DNA of 64,000 bases from Melitaea cinxia (Eukaryota > Arthropoda > Insecta > Lepidoptera > Nymphalidae), in NCBI RefSeq assembly GCF_905220565.1, contig NC_059420.1, positions 496,001 to 560,000 on the forward strand, given 5' to 3'. This document shows positions 30,844 through 42,995 of this stretch, piece by piece. Position 1 is the stretch's first letter. Each line of letters opens with the position of its first letter. Made by a program: the position numbers and the translations under genes. Below the pieces are notes generated by a model, which saw only the letters and a list, made by a program, of their open reading frames with translations, made no database searches and was not told the DNA's origin.

Positions 30844-32630
30844 GACTGAACGAATATTTAATCTATACATATAATAAATTGGTAGGAAAGTCAAAACTGT
30901 ACATTGGAAATTATTTTAAAAGAATACTCGGGGTGTGATCTACAGTCGATACCGAAGCCAAAAATATAGTTTTTAGAATTTTTGTTTGTTTGTCTGTATG
31001 TATGTAAATTTGGCACGAATATTATTAATGAAGTCTGGTCAACATACAGGCTACATATTATCATGCTATCAACTACCGGGTACGAGCAGTGAACCTTTAT
31101 TTCCTCAACGCATTCTGTAACAACGTGTAATCTAACGACGCATATTTGAATGTTGTTGTTATTATGTTAATAACCATGCTATAAGCTAGCTTCATACTAT
31201 AAAAATCACGCAATATAAGTAACTAAGCCGATAAACAATTAAATGAATTTATGTAGACAAGACAATTATAAAGCAGCGCCATCTATGAGATTGTTCTGTA
31301 GATATGAAATGTAAAGAAGAAATGGGTAGATTAATGTTATTTTAAAAGGTATAATCGTAGGTATTTTTGGTGCTGTATAGCGTTCACGCAGACGACGTCG
31401 CGGGCAGCAGCTAGTGAATCAATAAATCCAAAATATAATTATTTTTCGTTATATTCATTAATTTATATACTTTTTTTTATTCCGCGTTCCAGTGGTTATT
31501 GTAATCTATGGATGCTTACAAAGAGCAATATGTTGCTCTATGGATGCTTACAACGCCATTGACATAATCACTACATAGTATAAAACAAAGTCGCTTTCTC
31601 TGTCCCTGCACATGTATGTACGCTTAAATCTTTAAAACTACGAAACAGATTTTGATGCGGTTCTTTTTAATAGATAGATTGATTCAAGAGGAAGGTTTAT
31701 ATGTATAATAACATCCATTAAATAGTGGAGAAATACTGTTATTTTTGAGTTTTCTAATGTTATGTCGTAAATAATTTTTTTTTTTTTTCGCTTAAATTGC
31801 AAACGCAGGCTGAACCCTACGAGATTTATCAAAATAATGTACTAAGTATTGTACACATTGAAAAGGTCTACAGAAAACTCCGCGATGGTATATACCTATC
31901 TCTTATGGATATCCCACAATAACATTTTTTTGTCATTTACTTTTTACGACAAATAATGGCTAATTTTCGAAGCGATTTTAACCAATACATCATTAATCCT
32001 TATCCAGTTAAATACCTTAAATGTATTTTTTATTTAATATAGATCTATACGGCCCTTTACAGCATATGATTTAAATGAATATTTTCGAAGATATTACAGA
32101 TTTAAAAATCGCGGTACGTAGCGTTTGCGGCGGTTCCGGCCGGCTTTTACTCTAAGTTAACGCGTGCGGGCCACGGGCAGTAATGAATAAATCAAAACTA
32201 CTGGATCGATTTTAATCATTTTTTCAGTAAATGACATAGGCTATAATTATATTTTATACCCGTGCGAAGCCGGAGCGGGTCGCTAGTTATAGTCTAAATC
32301 CGTCATTTATACAAATTATTAAACCTACCCCACCCCAGCCTGCAAAATAATGCTATTTGTAATAAAAAAAATACTAATTGATAGATTTTGAATAGCTCAA
32401 TTCAACTACGTTGTCCTTTTAAATTGCTCACCTCAAATTATATAATTAAAAATCAAAATTTAAAAAAAAAATCAAATATTTTCAAACTCCTATATCTTTC
32501 GATGTATACAATATTTTAAACTGCTCAAAGTGTTAAAGAACTGCTCAAGTTGCATTTATAATTGCTCAAGTTGAAGTTGAAGCTGATAATAGAATGAAAC
32601 ATACTTTGTAATAAATTTAGTTTATTAGAT
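30844..32630. other. AT-rich repeat remnants, no gene seen
   Basis: Fragments of LINE tails (e.g. GACGACGTCGCGGGCAGCAG near 31394, GAAGCCGGAGCGGGTCGCTA near 32267). The other short ORFs are spurious. Confidence 0.45.
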
Positions 32631-33390
32631 AATATATTAAAATGGATTGCCTAATAAAATCCTGGACTGACTATTTTAAATTTTTTTTTATTTTAATTGA
32701 AAATTGCAATATCAAAATAATAAGAAATTTTTAATTTGTCTTGATAGTACGACGCTCCAGGTATGACGTATATAAAGAATAGGTGCTTTCCAGTAAGGCC
32801 CGCAACGTCTTCGACCACGACCGATGAAATTGCCGCTCCACTAACATAAATAACGTCGCGGGCGTTGTAAGTGAATTTTATAAGTGGAATGCTGTGTGCT
32901 CGCAATATGGCAACATAGTGAAAACATCCAGCTTTAGGGTTTGTGAGAAAATACTTCGCATGGATTGGAGTAAAACTTAATTTAACATGGATTCCCGGAA
33001 ATTTATCGTTGCGTTTTTGCCGATCAAATGAGAAGTAAAATTCACAATTTGACATTGACAGTTGATTTTTTTAAATGTTTGATGAAAGCCAACTCTGACC
33101 CACCTATATTTTGTGGACGAAGCGGACGACATGTGAACAGTAACGTCATCTATGACGTCGGGTGATCGCTCGCGACGGCCACGAGCCTTAAAAAAGCCTG
33201 ACGGCCCTTTTTTTCTATGTGGAACGATACAAAGGGCATGGTGATCGGTGCGTTCCTCTAGTGGAACGCACCCAATCTATAAAGACAGATTAAAAATTTC
33301 TTGATGTTGCAATTTTCCTTTAATTTTTTTTTTAATAATTGACAATAGTCAGTCCAGGATTTTTTAGGCAACCCATTTTTAATATATTGT
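32631..33390 (-). mobile_element. TIR element with ~110-bp arms and an internal ORF
   Basis: Positions 32631-32742 are an imperfect inverted repeat of 33282-33390. Both arms contain TCCTGGACTGACTATT and AAGAAATTTTTAAT-type blocks. The interior is more GC-rich and holds a 120-aa ORF on the minus strand. A perfect 10-bp hairpin (GGTGCGTTCC, 6-nt loop) sits at 33247-33272 just inside the right arm. Target duplication not determined. Confidence 0.65.
32693..33055 (-). CDS. Hypothetical ORF inside the TIR element
   Basis: 120 aa starting MSNCEFYFSFDRQKRNDK. The central part reads as plausible protein (KAGCFHYVAILRAHSIPLIK, YVSGAAISSVVVEDVAGLTG) and is GC-richer than the surroundings. The last third runs into the AT-rich left TIR arm and looks like chance sequence. 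I recognise no domain. It may be a captured gene fragment or a chance ORF. Confidence 0.3.
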   Translation of the reverse strand: MSNCEFYFSFDRQKRNDKFPGIHVKLSFTPIHAKYFLTNPKAGCFHYVAILRAHSIPLIKFTYNARDVIYVSGAAISSVVVEDVAGLTGKHLFFIYVIPGASYYQDKLKISYYFDIAIFN

Positions 33391-33819
33391 CTTCTATCAT
33401 CAGATCGATGAAGATCAACTTAAGTTCGGATCTTCTACCAATATATCTAACTCGCAACGTGAACTCAACACTACTTGATACTATTTTAGAAGTCATAGTC
33501 TGTAAAGTTGAAAAATTTCTTTAGTCAGGCTACTCCAGAGTCTAGATTTAAAGCAAGATATTTCCTGCTGTGCCCTCACTCAATTGATATAACTCCGTCA
33601 GTCAAAAAACGGTACTCGGTAGATGTCTGAAACAAAAAGAGCATTTACAACGTCACCGACTCTTCTTCCAACCTACTCAGGAGCTCTGATTCACATACTA
33701 ACTACTGTAAAAGCTAAAAAGTGTCTGGGCACCTTTTAAGGTGACTGGAAATATTTTACAACTTCAAAAAAAAAAAAAAAATTAGTTCTTTTAGTTGCAT
33801 GAAAAAATCACAACACAAA
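33391..33819. other. No gene seen
   Basis: Contains weak family C-like words (ATTTCCTGCTGTGCCCTCAC at about 33561, CAGGAGCTCTGAT). No ORF or structure supported. Confidence 0.4.
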
Positions 33820-35040
33820 TGAAATGAAAACATTTATTTCGTCATAAGGTGATATACACACTTTATGAAAGTCAAATAATGTCATTTACAAAAATAATAA
33901 TACAAATAAATAAAAAAAACTCCATTAATAAAAGAATGTTAAGGTAGCAAAAAAAATCAAACAATAAAATTAAAATTTATATCTTAACATTGGGTACATT
34001 ACAAACTTAGGTAATATACCCAGTGTTATATGCAACCTTAACAGTCAAAATAATCAAAATATTAAGTTACTTTAAATTTCTAATGTCTCGGTAGACATCA
34101 CATTCTTATTATGTCCTCGGCTTCATTAAATATTACAATAAATAAGATAAACTAATGTCCCTAGTGTAGGCTGAGAGGAAAAAAAGCTAGAGGAAAAAAA
34201 CTCTCGGTACTCTTTTAAAAATTTAAAGTCATATACGAGACAAAAAGTAGCAGTATGACCATGAAATGATCAGGACAAACACGAGACAGCCAATCGTGTG
34301 TGTCGAAACCACCACATGTCGCCTGCTCACATTGAGATCCTAGACACAGTCTGGTCGAGCTTTATTCAATCCCATACCTTTTCACCATTAAGATATTCAT
34401 TGATGTTATGATAGGCTTTACTACATAAAGTTCGCTTGATAATTTTTTTAAACTTCAGTAAAGGCAGAGATTAAAGCGCAGCCGGAATTTTAATGTATAA
34501 TAAGATAGACATTCCTATAAAGGAACTACTTTTTTTCCTGAGCCGGCATTTAGGAAATATTAATTTGTGGTCGTTCCTGAGTGTTACACTTACTTACATC
34601 ATGTAAGGCATGTCGATCACTACGACCAACAAATAGATGCCTATTTTTCCGTATGTACATTATATTTTCATAAATATAGTGCGATGCAAAGGTCAGGATG
34701 TTGATCTCTTTAAATTTCTCTTTCAGAGATTCTTTACATCCTATTTCATAAATATAACGGATAGCCCTTTTCTGCAGAATAAAAATGACATTAATATCAG
34801 CCGCATTGCCCCACAGCAAAATGCCATAAGACATTATACTATGAAAGTAGCTGAAGTAAACTAATCTTATTCTTACCTTTACCTTATTCTTTTAACCACG
34901 TACATTGCAGAACTCAGTATATCCGTCAATTAACAGATATGGGGTCTCCACTGCAACTTTGAATCAATAGTGATTCCTAGAAAAACGGTTGAGTTTAACT
35001 AAGTTCAATTTATTACCATTGAGTTTTGGATGCATATCAG
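33820..35040 (-). pseudogene. 3' part of a LINE reverse transcriptase (CR1/Jockey-like relic)
   Basis: The minus strand shows VFLGITIDSKLQWRPHI near 34990 and then, in other frames, MSYGILLWGNAADINVIF, LQKRAIRYIYEIGCKESL and KKIIKRTLCSKAYHNINEYL. These are typical C-terminal ('thumb') sequences of CR1/Jockey-group RT. Several frameshifts and stops are present. No EN or catalytic RT core is left. 33820-34350 would be its 3'UTR. Confidence 0.6.
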
Positions 35041-35388
35041 TTTGTTAAACCATAAACATAACAAAAAAATTTTGCCCATACGCAAAATCTATGAAGTGTG
35101 GAAAAATCAAGAGAAAAAGATGGCCACACCTTTGTTAGTTTCGGGGAATAACCTCTTAGCTATAACGTAACCAAATTTATGATGCAATCAAGACACAGTA
35201 TTCGCTTCGCTGTCCATAACTATTCTAATTATATGTATTATACTTAACGACTAAATAGTTTGGTAAAATTCCAGTTATTATTGTTACTTGGAAAACTTCT
35301 ACTGTGAAAGTGTGCATCTTTAATTAGTCATTCAATCTTAGTTCGTCGTCTGATTTAAAATCATCGTAGCGTGTACTTGCATCAATAA

Positions 35389-35455
35389 ATGGGAAAGCAC
35401 GCAAAATATGTGAAGCATTATCGCGATGAAGGGGTAAAACTTCCGGAATTTAAAA
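35389..35455 (+). CDS. Candidate orphan first coding exon
   Basis: ATG at 35389 opens MGKHAKYVKHYRDEGVKL and PEFK, then stops at a good donor (A|GTAAGT) at 35456. The peptide resembles the N-terminus of a family of arthropod transposon-derived zinc-finger proteins that begin MAKHAKYVKHYR. No second exon was found downstream, so it may be a relic. The match is from memory. Confidence 0.3.
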
Positions 35456-35985
35456 GTAAGTACTGAATTACCTATACGATCTTTTTTTGTTATGTACGAG
35501 TAATATTATGCAAATGTGAAAGTTTGTGAGGATGTATGGTGGCCATGGAGGGATGTTCATTGCTCTATTATGATTATAATAACATATAAGGCTATAAAGT
35601 TCCAACTACCACGAACGAACCAAGAAGTAACAGCCACTGCCCCGTATATAATCTTTTAAAGGCTTTTTATCTGAAATAGGCTGATCTTTAGAGTATCATC
35701 GCCATATAAACTGATGGAGCTATATAGTAATATTTGTGACAAACATCACACTCTCGTTTCACATTTTTTAGAAGCAGATATACCTATATACAGCTGCTTA
35801 AGTGAGTGTGCACTGAATTACCATCTTGTCTAAAATATTTACTTGGAGAAACCAAAAAATTTGTCACAGTCCACCCGAACAGTCTATCAGAACTTATTAG
35901 AAACTATTTAATGGTCGCAAGAAACCCTTGAAACCAACTCGATAATCCGCGATTGATGGTAGGCATTTATTGTAGCTGTTAATAA

Positions 35986-36747
35986 TAAAAATAGGTAAAA
36001 AAACTTTTTAAGTTAAACGGTTTTATGTTAAACATACATTGCAATGTTTAAGATAAATGTACTAAAAACCAAAAAATAATAAAATAGATACAGTCGTGGG
36101 AATTATAAACATATGCATAGACTAGACTAAAATAAAACCGTGGGGCACGTCAATTGTCTACAATCGTTGATTAAAATGTTTGTTTTGTAATGTTACACTA
36201 TAATTAGGCAGTTGTTCAACCGACAACGATGGACGTGTGATAAGTAGGGCTAGAATGTGGAAACAAGCTAGCAAGCTCGATTATAAGCGAGTTTTAGGGT
36301 TTCATAGTGGTGAGCGAGTAGTACTTTTATCATATGTTTTGTCGATTAAAGACAAACTACGAGCAGTGAAACGATTCCTCGCCAGCCAGCAGTGTGAATG
36401 TCCAACGATAAACTAGTTGAAACATCTCTTTTATTTACATGGAGTGTATAACTATTGGAATTTCCATGAGCAAGAAAATAGTAAGTAATTTCCTCACCGT
36501 CTGCGGGCCAACTGCCTATTTTAACGACGAATTAAACGATTCTTCTATCGCACATTAAGTCGATAATTTGTAGACAATTGACGTGCCCCACGGTTTTATT
36601 TTAGTCTAGTCTATGCATATGTTTATAATTCGCACGACTGTATCTATTTTATTATTTTTTGGTTTTTAGTACATTTATCTTAAACATTGCAATGTATGTT
36701 TAACATAAAACCGTTTAACTTAAAAAGTTTTTTTACCTATTTTTATT
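35986..36747. mobile_element. Foldback element with ~178-bp inverted arms
   Basis: 35986-36163 and 36569-36747 are near-perfect reverse complements. Shared words include ATAAAACCGTGGGGCACGTC and CAATTGTCTACAA at the inner edge, and ATAGGTAAAAAAAC at the outer edge. The central ~405 bp are unique and non-coding. The very long arms and small size fit a MITE/foldback DNA transposon. Confidence 0.8.
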
Positions 36748-36834
36748 TTCTAGTTTTTAGTTTTTATTTCGCATTCTGTTTAATTCATTTAGTGCTTCAT
36801 TATTGCAAGGCCCATCTTAAATATTGAGGTTGTA

Positions 36835-37305
36835 TAGTGCACTGTATTCTTCTTGTCAAGCCCTTTTATTTGATACCCATATTGGTGGGATTGATAAAAA
36901 ATTGTTATCAGACATTTGGTAGCGGCGGCCAGCTTAGATTTCAATTTTGCATAGTAAATTGTATTCTACTTGTTGAGACCTTTCATTTGATACCCATGTT
37001 GATGGGATTGATAAAACCTACGTTATCCGCCATTTTGTAGCGGCCGCCATCTTGTATTTCAATTTTTTATAGTATATTGTATTCTGCTTGCTGAGCCCTT
37101 TCATTTGATACCCATATTGATGGGATTGATAAAACCTACGTTATCCGCCATTTTGTAGCGGCCGCCATCTTGGATTTCAATTTTTTATAGTATATTGTAT
37201 TCTGCTTGTTGAGCCCTTTCATTTGATACCCATATTGATGGGATTAATAAAACATAAATTATCCGCCATTTTGTAGCGGCGGCCATCTTGAATTTATTAA
37301 TTGTA
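36835..37305 (+). repeat. Four-copy tandem array, ~118-bp unit
   Basis: The block CCCTTTCATTTGATACCCAT recurs at about 36861, 36979, 37096 and 37214, each followed by GGGATTGATAAAAC and CCGCCATTTTGTAGCGGC. Copies 2-4 are closer to each other than to copy 1. The short ORF here is an artefact of the repeat. Confidence 0.85.
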
Positions 37306-37456
37306 TTGTCACCAAAATCCAAAGTGTATACAAAAAAAAAAGCGCGGGAACTTTGAAGTGAAAAGGCGGTCTTTTTTTTTTCAAAAATATTTTATTAATT
37401 TTATAATTCATTCACTGGAGTTTTTTATAAATAAATACTTATAAATTAATCAAGAG

Positions 37457-38542
37457 ATGGGGAGAAGTAAGAAAAGGAAAAAGAAGGAGGAAGGTAACGC
37501 TGAGGACGACTCGTTGAGCTCCGACTCCGAGTCCATAAAATCTGTTGAGCTAACAGACGCCGAAAGGTATGCCCCGTTTCGGGTAGCCGATTACGTGCGG
37601 CACTACCCTGAGAACGGGGGTAATTTTGACTATATTGTATTCCTGGAGAGTACAGAGGCTGACAAGCCAATCGGAACAAGAGACATGATGACACTCGCTA
37701 ATAGCATAAAAAAATATAATAAAGGCGTGAAACAACTAAAACGCATTAATAAAAGTAAAGTTGGAGTTATCTTTGATAGACCTGCTTTTGCTAACGCGGT
37801 CTTAGGCAACAAAAAATATCTTGATGGGTACAAACTTAAAGCTTCCCTTCCGGCTGCCGCTACAGAGGTCACTGGGGTAATTTCTCATGTGCCTATAGAA
37901 TTATCCAATAAAGAAATATATTCAGCTCTAACTAGCACGAAAAATATTATATCTATACGTAGATTTATGCGACGTGTAAGAGAAAATGGAGAAATAAAAT
38001 TAATCCCCACAAAAACAATTTCTATAACCTTTTCCTGTCCCAATTTACCAGATAGTGTGGACCTCAACAGCTGGCGGTTCGAAGTACGGCAGTACATCCC
38101 GCCAGTAAAGCAGTGTCTAAAGTGTTTAAGATATGGTCATATTGCAAAATTCTGTAAAAATTCACAAAGATGCAGCATTTGTGGCGAAGGTCACAATTTT
38201 AAAGATTGTCAGACTCCTTATACTGCAGCCAGTTGCTGTCACTGCTCTGGCAATCACATTGCCATATCCCCTGCATGCCCTGTTAAAAAAGAAAAAATCC
38301 AGCTTAACAGAGATAAATTTCAGAAAAAAAGCTTTGTTGATGTTTTAAACAGCTCTCACTTTCCATCATTAAACAAAACTGATCAGTTCTTATCTCTTTT
38401 AAATTCCGAAATAATACTCAAATCTATTACAGAAGCTTTAGTAAAACTTATAACACTAAACAAAAATAATGAAATACCTATCTCTTCCCAAAATATTAAA
38501 AATGTCCTGCAAGATACATTAAAAAAGGTTACTAATAAATAA
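37457..38542 (+). CDS. I-like LINE ORF1 (nucleic-acid-binding protein with CCHC knuckles)
   Basis: A 361-aa intact frame. The N-terminus is Lys/Glu-rich (MGRSKKRKKKEEGN). A central RRM-like region follows (FDYIVFLES, VGVIFDRPAFAN, VISHVPIELSNKEI). Cys/His knuckles near residues 217-275 include CLKCLRYGHIAKFC and CSICGEGHNFKDC, then the variant CCHCSGNHIAISPAC. It binds element RNA in ribonucleoprotein particles in related LINEs. It ends 1 bp before the next ORF, so ORF2 is probably translated by re-initiation. Confidence 0.85.
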   Translation: MGRSKKRKKKEEGNAEDDSLSSDSESIKSVELTDAERYAPFRVADYVRHYPENGGNFDYIVFLESTEADKPIGTRDMMTLANSIKKYNKGVKQLKRINKSKVGVIFDRPAFANAVLGNKKYLDGYKLKASLPAAATEVTGVISHVPIELSNKEIYSALTSTKNIISIRRFMRRVRENGEIKLIPTKTISITFSCPNLPDSVDLNSWRFEVRQYIPPVKQCLKCLRYGHIAKFCKNSQRCSICGEGHNFKDCQTPYTAASCCHCSGNHIAISPACPVKKEKIQLNRDKFQKKSFVDVLNSSHFPSLNKTDQFLSLLNSEIILKSITEALVKLITLNKNNEIPISSQNIKNVLQDTLKKVTNK

Positions 38543-38543
38543 T

Positions 38544-41500
38544 TTGTACTTTATGGATACTTTAAATATTGTGCAATGGAATGCTCAGAGTATTCTACAC
38601 AATCAACATATTTTTAATTATTTCCTTTTGGACAAAAATATTCACATTGCGTTAATTTGTGAGACTTGGTTAAAGCCTTGTCAAAAATTTAAGATACGTC
38701 ATTACAATGTAATTCGTCTTGATTCAGGAAACACCCACAATGGCGTAGCCATATTAATACATAGCTCTATTTCTTATTCTAAAATTGATACTTTTTATGA
38801 TGACTCCATTCAAAATGTTGTTGTTCGTATAAAATACTCTAGCAACAAAGAACTTACTATCATAAGCTTTTACAGTCCAACTAATTGCAATCCTGCTTTT
38901 TCTAAATCTAAACTAGACAGGTTAATTAAAAGTTTACCAGAACCAATCTTCCTAGCAGGAGATTTTAATGGCCTAAACTCAGCCTGGGGCTGTTCTACTT
39001 CTAATTGTCGAGGCAAAGACATTTTAGAGTCTATCAATAACAATAATTTGGTTATACTTAATGACGGAAGTATGACCACTGTTGGTTCGCACATATGGAG
39101 ACAGAATGCTCTTGACTTAACCATAGTATCACCTTCATTGGCTCTAGAGTGTGACTGGTCAGTACATGACGATCCCTTAGGCAGCTACCACTTTCCTGTA
39201 ATCACAAAAATTTTACTTAATAACAATCATTACAATGCCACTCCTATTCCCAATAGTAGCTCACTACCCTGCCTCCCTAACCTGAACAACATTGATTGGA
39301 ACATTTATAATTTAAATGTCCAACTATTGCTCACTGAATTTTCTCTTGATACACAAGACCCCCTTCATAACTACACAAAATTTACAGATATTTTACACTC
39401 AGCACTGTGGAAATCATCTTCTATTTCTAAGCACTCTTTGGTTAATACAGCTTTATCTTCATGCTCTCCTTCTAACTTAAATAAAAAAAAAAACTTCTTC
39501 CTTGGTGGAATTTCAATTGCACCAAAGCCGTATTAAATAGCAAAAACGCTTATTTGACTTTTAAATCTGATCCCACTGAGGCTAATTACATTAATTTTAA
39601 AAGACTACAAGCCACCAAAAAATATATTATCAGAAATGAGAGAAGAAACAGTTGGATAAAACTTTGTGAACAATTTAACAGATCGACTCCTATATCAGTC
39701 ATTTGGACGTATATGCGAAAATTTAACAAAAGCTATTCTCCACCTTCCCATAACAACTCTGACTATTCTTGGATCTTTGATTTTCTCAAAAAATATACTC
39801 CAGATACTGTAGAGCCAGCCTTTAATCTTAATTCTTTCTGCCATATTCTTCCTAATCAAAATTTTATTATAAAATCTTTTACCATTGTCGAATTAAATTC
39901 TGCTATTTCATCCAGAAAAGACTCTACACCTGGCCTTGACTACATTTCATATAAAATGCTTAAACACCTGTCTTCTCAATCTAAACTAATTTTATTAAAT
40001 ATCCTGAATCTTCTTTGGGAGCATAATCTTATTCCTATGGATTGGAAGGTTGATTGTTTAGTACCTATCTTAAAACCCAACAAGGACAAGTTTAACTTTG
40101 ATTCATATAGACCTATAGCATTGACTTCTTGCATGGGAAAAATATTTGAACAACTTTTAAAACAAAGATTGGAACATTTCATAGAGTCTAATCATATTTT
40201 ACCTTCTAATCAGTTTGGTTTTAGAAGAGGCAGGTCTTCAAGGGAGAGCATTGCTCACTTACATCTTGATATTTATAATGCTATACAATCAAAGCAAGCT
40301 CTCGCTGGAGTTTTCTTCGATGTAGTTGGAGCCTTTAATAATGTTAACCATCATATTCTATCCACGGAATTAGCTGCGATTGGTTTACCTGTAAAAGTTA
40401 TACAATGGATTTTTAATTTTTTGCACAGTAGGAAGGTATTTGTTAAGTATAATAATAGACTTATTGGTCCAAGGCTTTCTCATAAAGGTACATGTCAAGG
40501 TAGCATTTTGAGTCCATTGATTTTCACACTTTATATACATAGATTAAACTTAATTCTAGGCTCTCATATATACAATTTACAGTTTGCTGATGATTTGGTA
40601 GTCTATTGTTCTAGTAATAATATAACTACCCTAAATCTTAAGTTAAACGAAGCTTTAGTTAAATTAAATTCTTATTTTAATTATCTTGCATTGGACATTA
40701 GCTTTGAAAAGTCTAAAGTCATAGTTTTTAATAAAGTAGGGTCTGAAAGAATTAAAATAAACTATAATAATATATCTCTTCTTACCACAAATGAAGTTAA
40801 ATTTTTAGGTGTTATATTCATGAATAACTTATCATGGAACAAATATGTAGACCACATAGTTGATAGAGCTCTTAAGGCTCTTAATATTTTAAAGTCTCTT
40901 GCAAAAACATATTGGGGTTCTGATCCAAAAATCCTTCTTACCCTATATAAATCTCTTGTACGCAGTCATTTTGAATATGGATTTCTATGTTTTTCTGCTA
41001 ATGACAAGTTGGTTAACAAATTAAATATTATTCAAAATCACAGCCTGAGACTTATCACTGGCGCCATGAAAACAACCCCAATTAATTCGTTACAGGTCGA
41101 GTGCAACATTTCCCCTTTACACCTTAGATTTAAATATTTGAAATACTGTTTTTTGCTAAAACTGTTTTCCATTAGTAATCATCCTCTAATTAAAAAGCTT
41201 AATTACTTACATAGTAAATATCCTGTAAATGCTCCATTAACTTCTAATAACCCATTTATTCTCTTCGAATATTCATTCATGTTAAATCTAAATAACCAAC
41301 ACAAAATACACAGTTCTAGCAATTGGATGTGTTACGAAAAGGAGTTTGACTGTCTTATTAATCAAATCGATATTATTATTGACCATAAGCTAAAAGAGCG
41401 CCAGGAAGTTTACAACCTCATAGCACAATACTCTGATAAGTTCAAACAAGTTTACACAGATGGATCAAAAAATGATATAAATGTCTCCATGGCCTATTAT

Positions 41501-42334
41501 GTACCTCATCTGAAGTTTGGCCAAGGCGTCAGATTGAAAAAGGAGATATCAATATTTACAGCTGAAGCTCTAGCAATTACTGCTGCCCTAGAATTCATTA
41601 AAAAACAAACTAATCAATATTGGCTGATCATTACTGACAGTATGAGCGTTCTAAAGGCTTTAGATAATTATCAATTCAGTGCTAATACAAACTTCATCAT
41701 TTTAGAAATAAGACATCTCCTTCATCAACTATCCAGAAGAAACTACAACATCAAATTATTGTGGACACCTTCACATATAGGAGTAAGGGGAAATGAACAT
41801 GTGGACTTTCTGGCACGTTCAATTGTTGACAGTGACAGCGGCAGCCCTGTTGATGAGAATGTTGCCGTACCATACACTGATCTATTAGTTGCTATTAAAT
41901 CAAAAATCCTATCTGATTGGCGTGATCTTTGGCGACAAACCTTGTTAAGAAAAGGATCTTGGTATGCTCAGATAAATCAAGATATTGGAAAAAGTCCTTG
42001 GTTTACTAAATCGCATCAACATAGAAGCAGAAAATATTATACAATACTATGCCGCTTGAGATTTGGACATTGCAGATTTAATGCACATTTGAATCGTATG
42101 CGTATCATCTCATCGCCCGTTTGCCCACATTGCACCAACAACTCTACACAGTCTTTAGATCACATATTTTTTGAATGCTCCGCTTATAATCTGGAACGCC
42201 TCTTATTTATAGCCAACTTGTTATCAACTTCTGGACCAAAAAATGTCCCGCGCAATACACAAGATTTATTGACTAATTTGGATAACTATACTAGTATATT
42301 TGAATTTATTTGCAATACTATCAATGATATTTGA
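38544..42334 (+). pseudogene. I-like LINE ORF2: EN, RT and RNase H with one frameshift
   Basis: The EN domain opens LNIVQWNAQSI, with ICETWLK, LAGDFNGLNSAWG and GSYHFPVI. At 39482-39492 a run of 11 A shifts the frame: downstream residues PWWNFNCTKAVLNSKN are found in the +2 frame, leading into the 926-aa part. That part has RT (STPGLDYISYKML, FFDVVGAFNNVNHHI, FADDLVVY) and RNase H (VYTDGSKND, ITDSMSVLKAL, GNEHVDFLARS). A CPHC...H...C knuckle ends it. The start is 38544, with M at 38553 as an alternative. The single homopolymer shift could be a sequencing error or programmed slippage; otherwise the ORF is complete. Confidence 0.8.
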
Positions 42335-42995
42335 AACAGGATCAGGACCTTCATTCATCGGATGTGAAATTTTATTTTGATATTTCAGGCTTCGGCCTAT
42401 TACAGACTTGGTTTCGACCTCGCCTATCACTTATAGACAAAGAAGAGTAGACGAAAATATGAAATTTCAGACTTGGTTTCGGCCTTACTCTACCAGTCAT
42501 CGAATCAGAAGAACAATAAAGTTACTTCAGACTTGGCTCCGGCCTTTTGATATATCAGAACGAAACTTACAAATTCAGACTAGGCTGTATGGATTATAGT
42601 CCTTTGCCTTTCCCTATTGGGGATAAATTTTAAAACAACAACAACAAAGTGTATACAAAATTTCAGATTAATCGGTTGACAGGAAGAGGGTGAAATTTGA
42701 ATTACTAAATTTGACCCAAGAATAATAAAAAATAAAACAAACGGGGTGAGCTAAATAAAACCGTTTAAAAACATAAATCAGTGGCTTGAGTAAAGACATT
42801 TTAATATGGTTAAATTATTAGAAAAGATATTTGGAGTAGTAAAAAAAGATATTGGCTCTTATAAAATGGCGACACAAGGTTTTAAACTCGTGAGTTGCTT
42901 GCAACACTGTTCTGTCCCCTTATATACTCTGTAGGAGTATGGCGACTGAGTTTAGAATCTCACATACTTATATATTGTGAAAATTAACTGAAATA

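Larger units (their letters stand above)
37336..42646 (+). mobile_element. Full-length I-like LINE with 15-bp target duplication
   Basis: A 5.3-kb element bounded by AAAGTGTATACAAAA at 37321-37335 and 42647-42661, a perfect 15-bp direct repeat. The 3' end is a (CAA)n-like run, as in the I group. ORF1 and ORF2 are adjacent. The 3'UTR contains repeated CAGACTTGGTTTCGRCCT words (42402-42545). The perfect duplication implies a recent insertion. Confidence 0.85.

Noticed and set aside
32693..33055. Host gene exon
   Set aside because: Confined between inverted arms and extending into one of them; kept only as a hypothetical ORF of the element.
36837..37040. 67-aa ORF with internal repeats (CILLVKPFYLIP type)
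   Set aside because: The repetition is that of the 118-bp tandem array; no independent coding evidence.
36835..37305. CRISPR-like array
   Set aside because: The repeats are about 118 bp in direct tandem without unique spacers, and the host is an insect.
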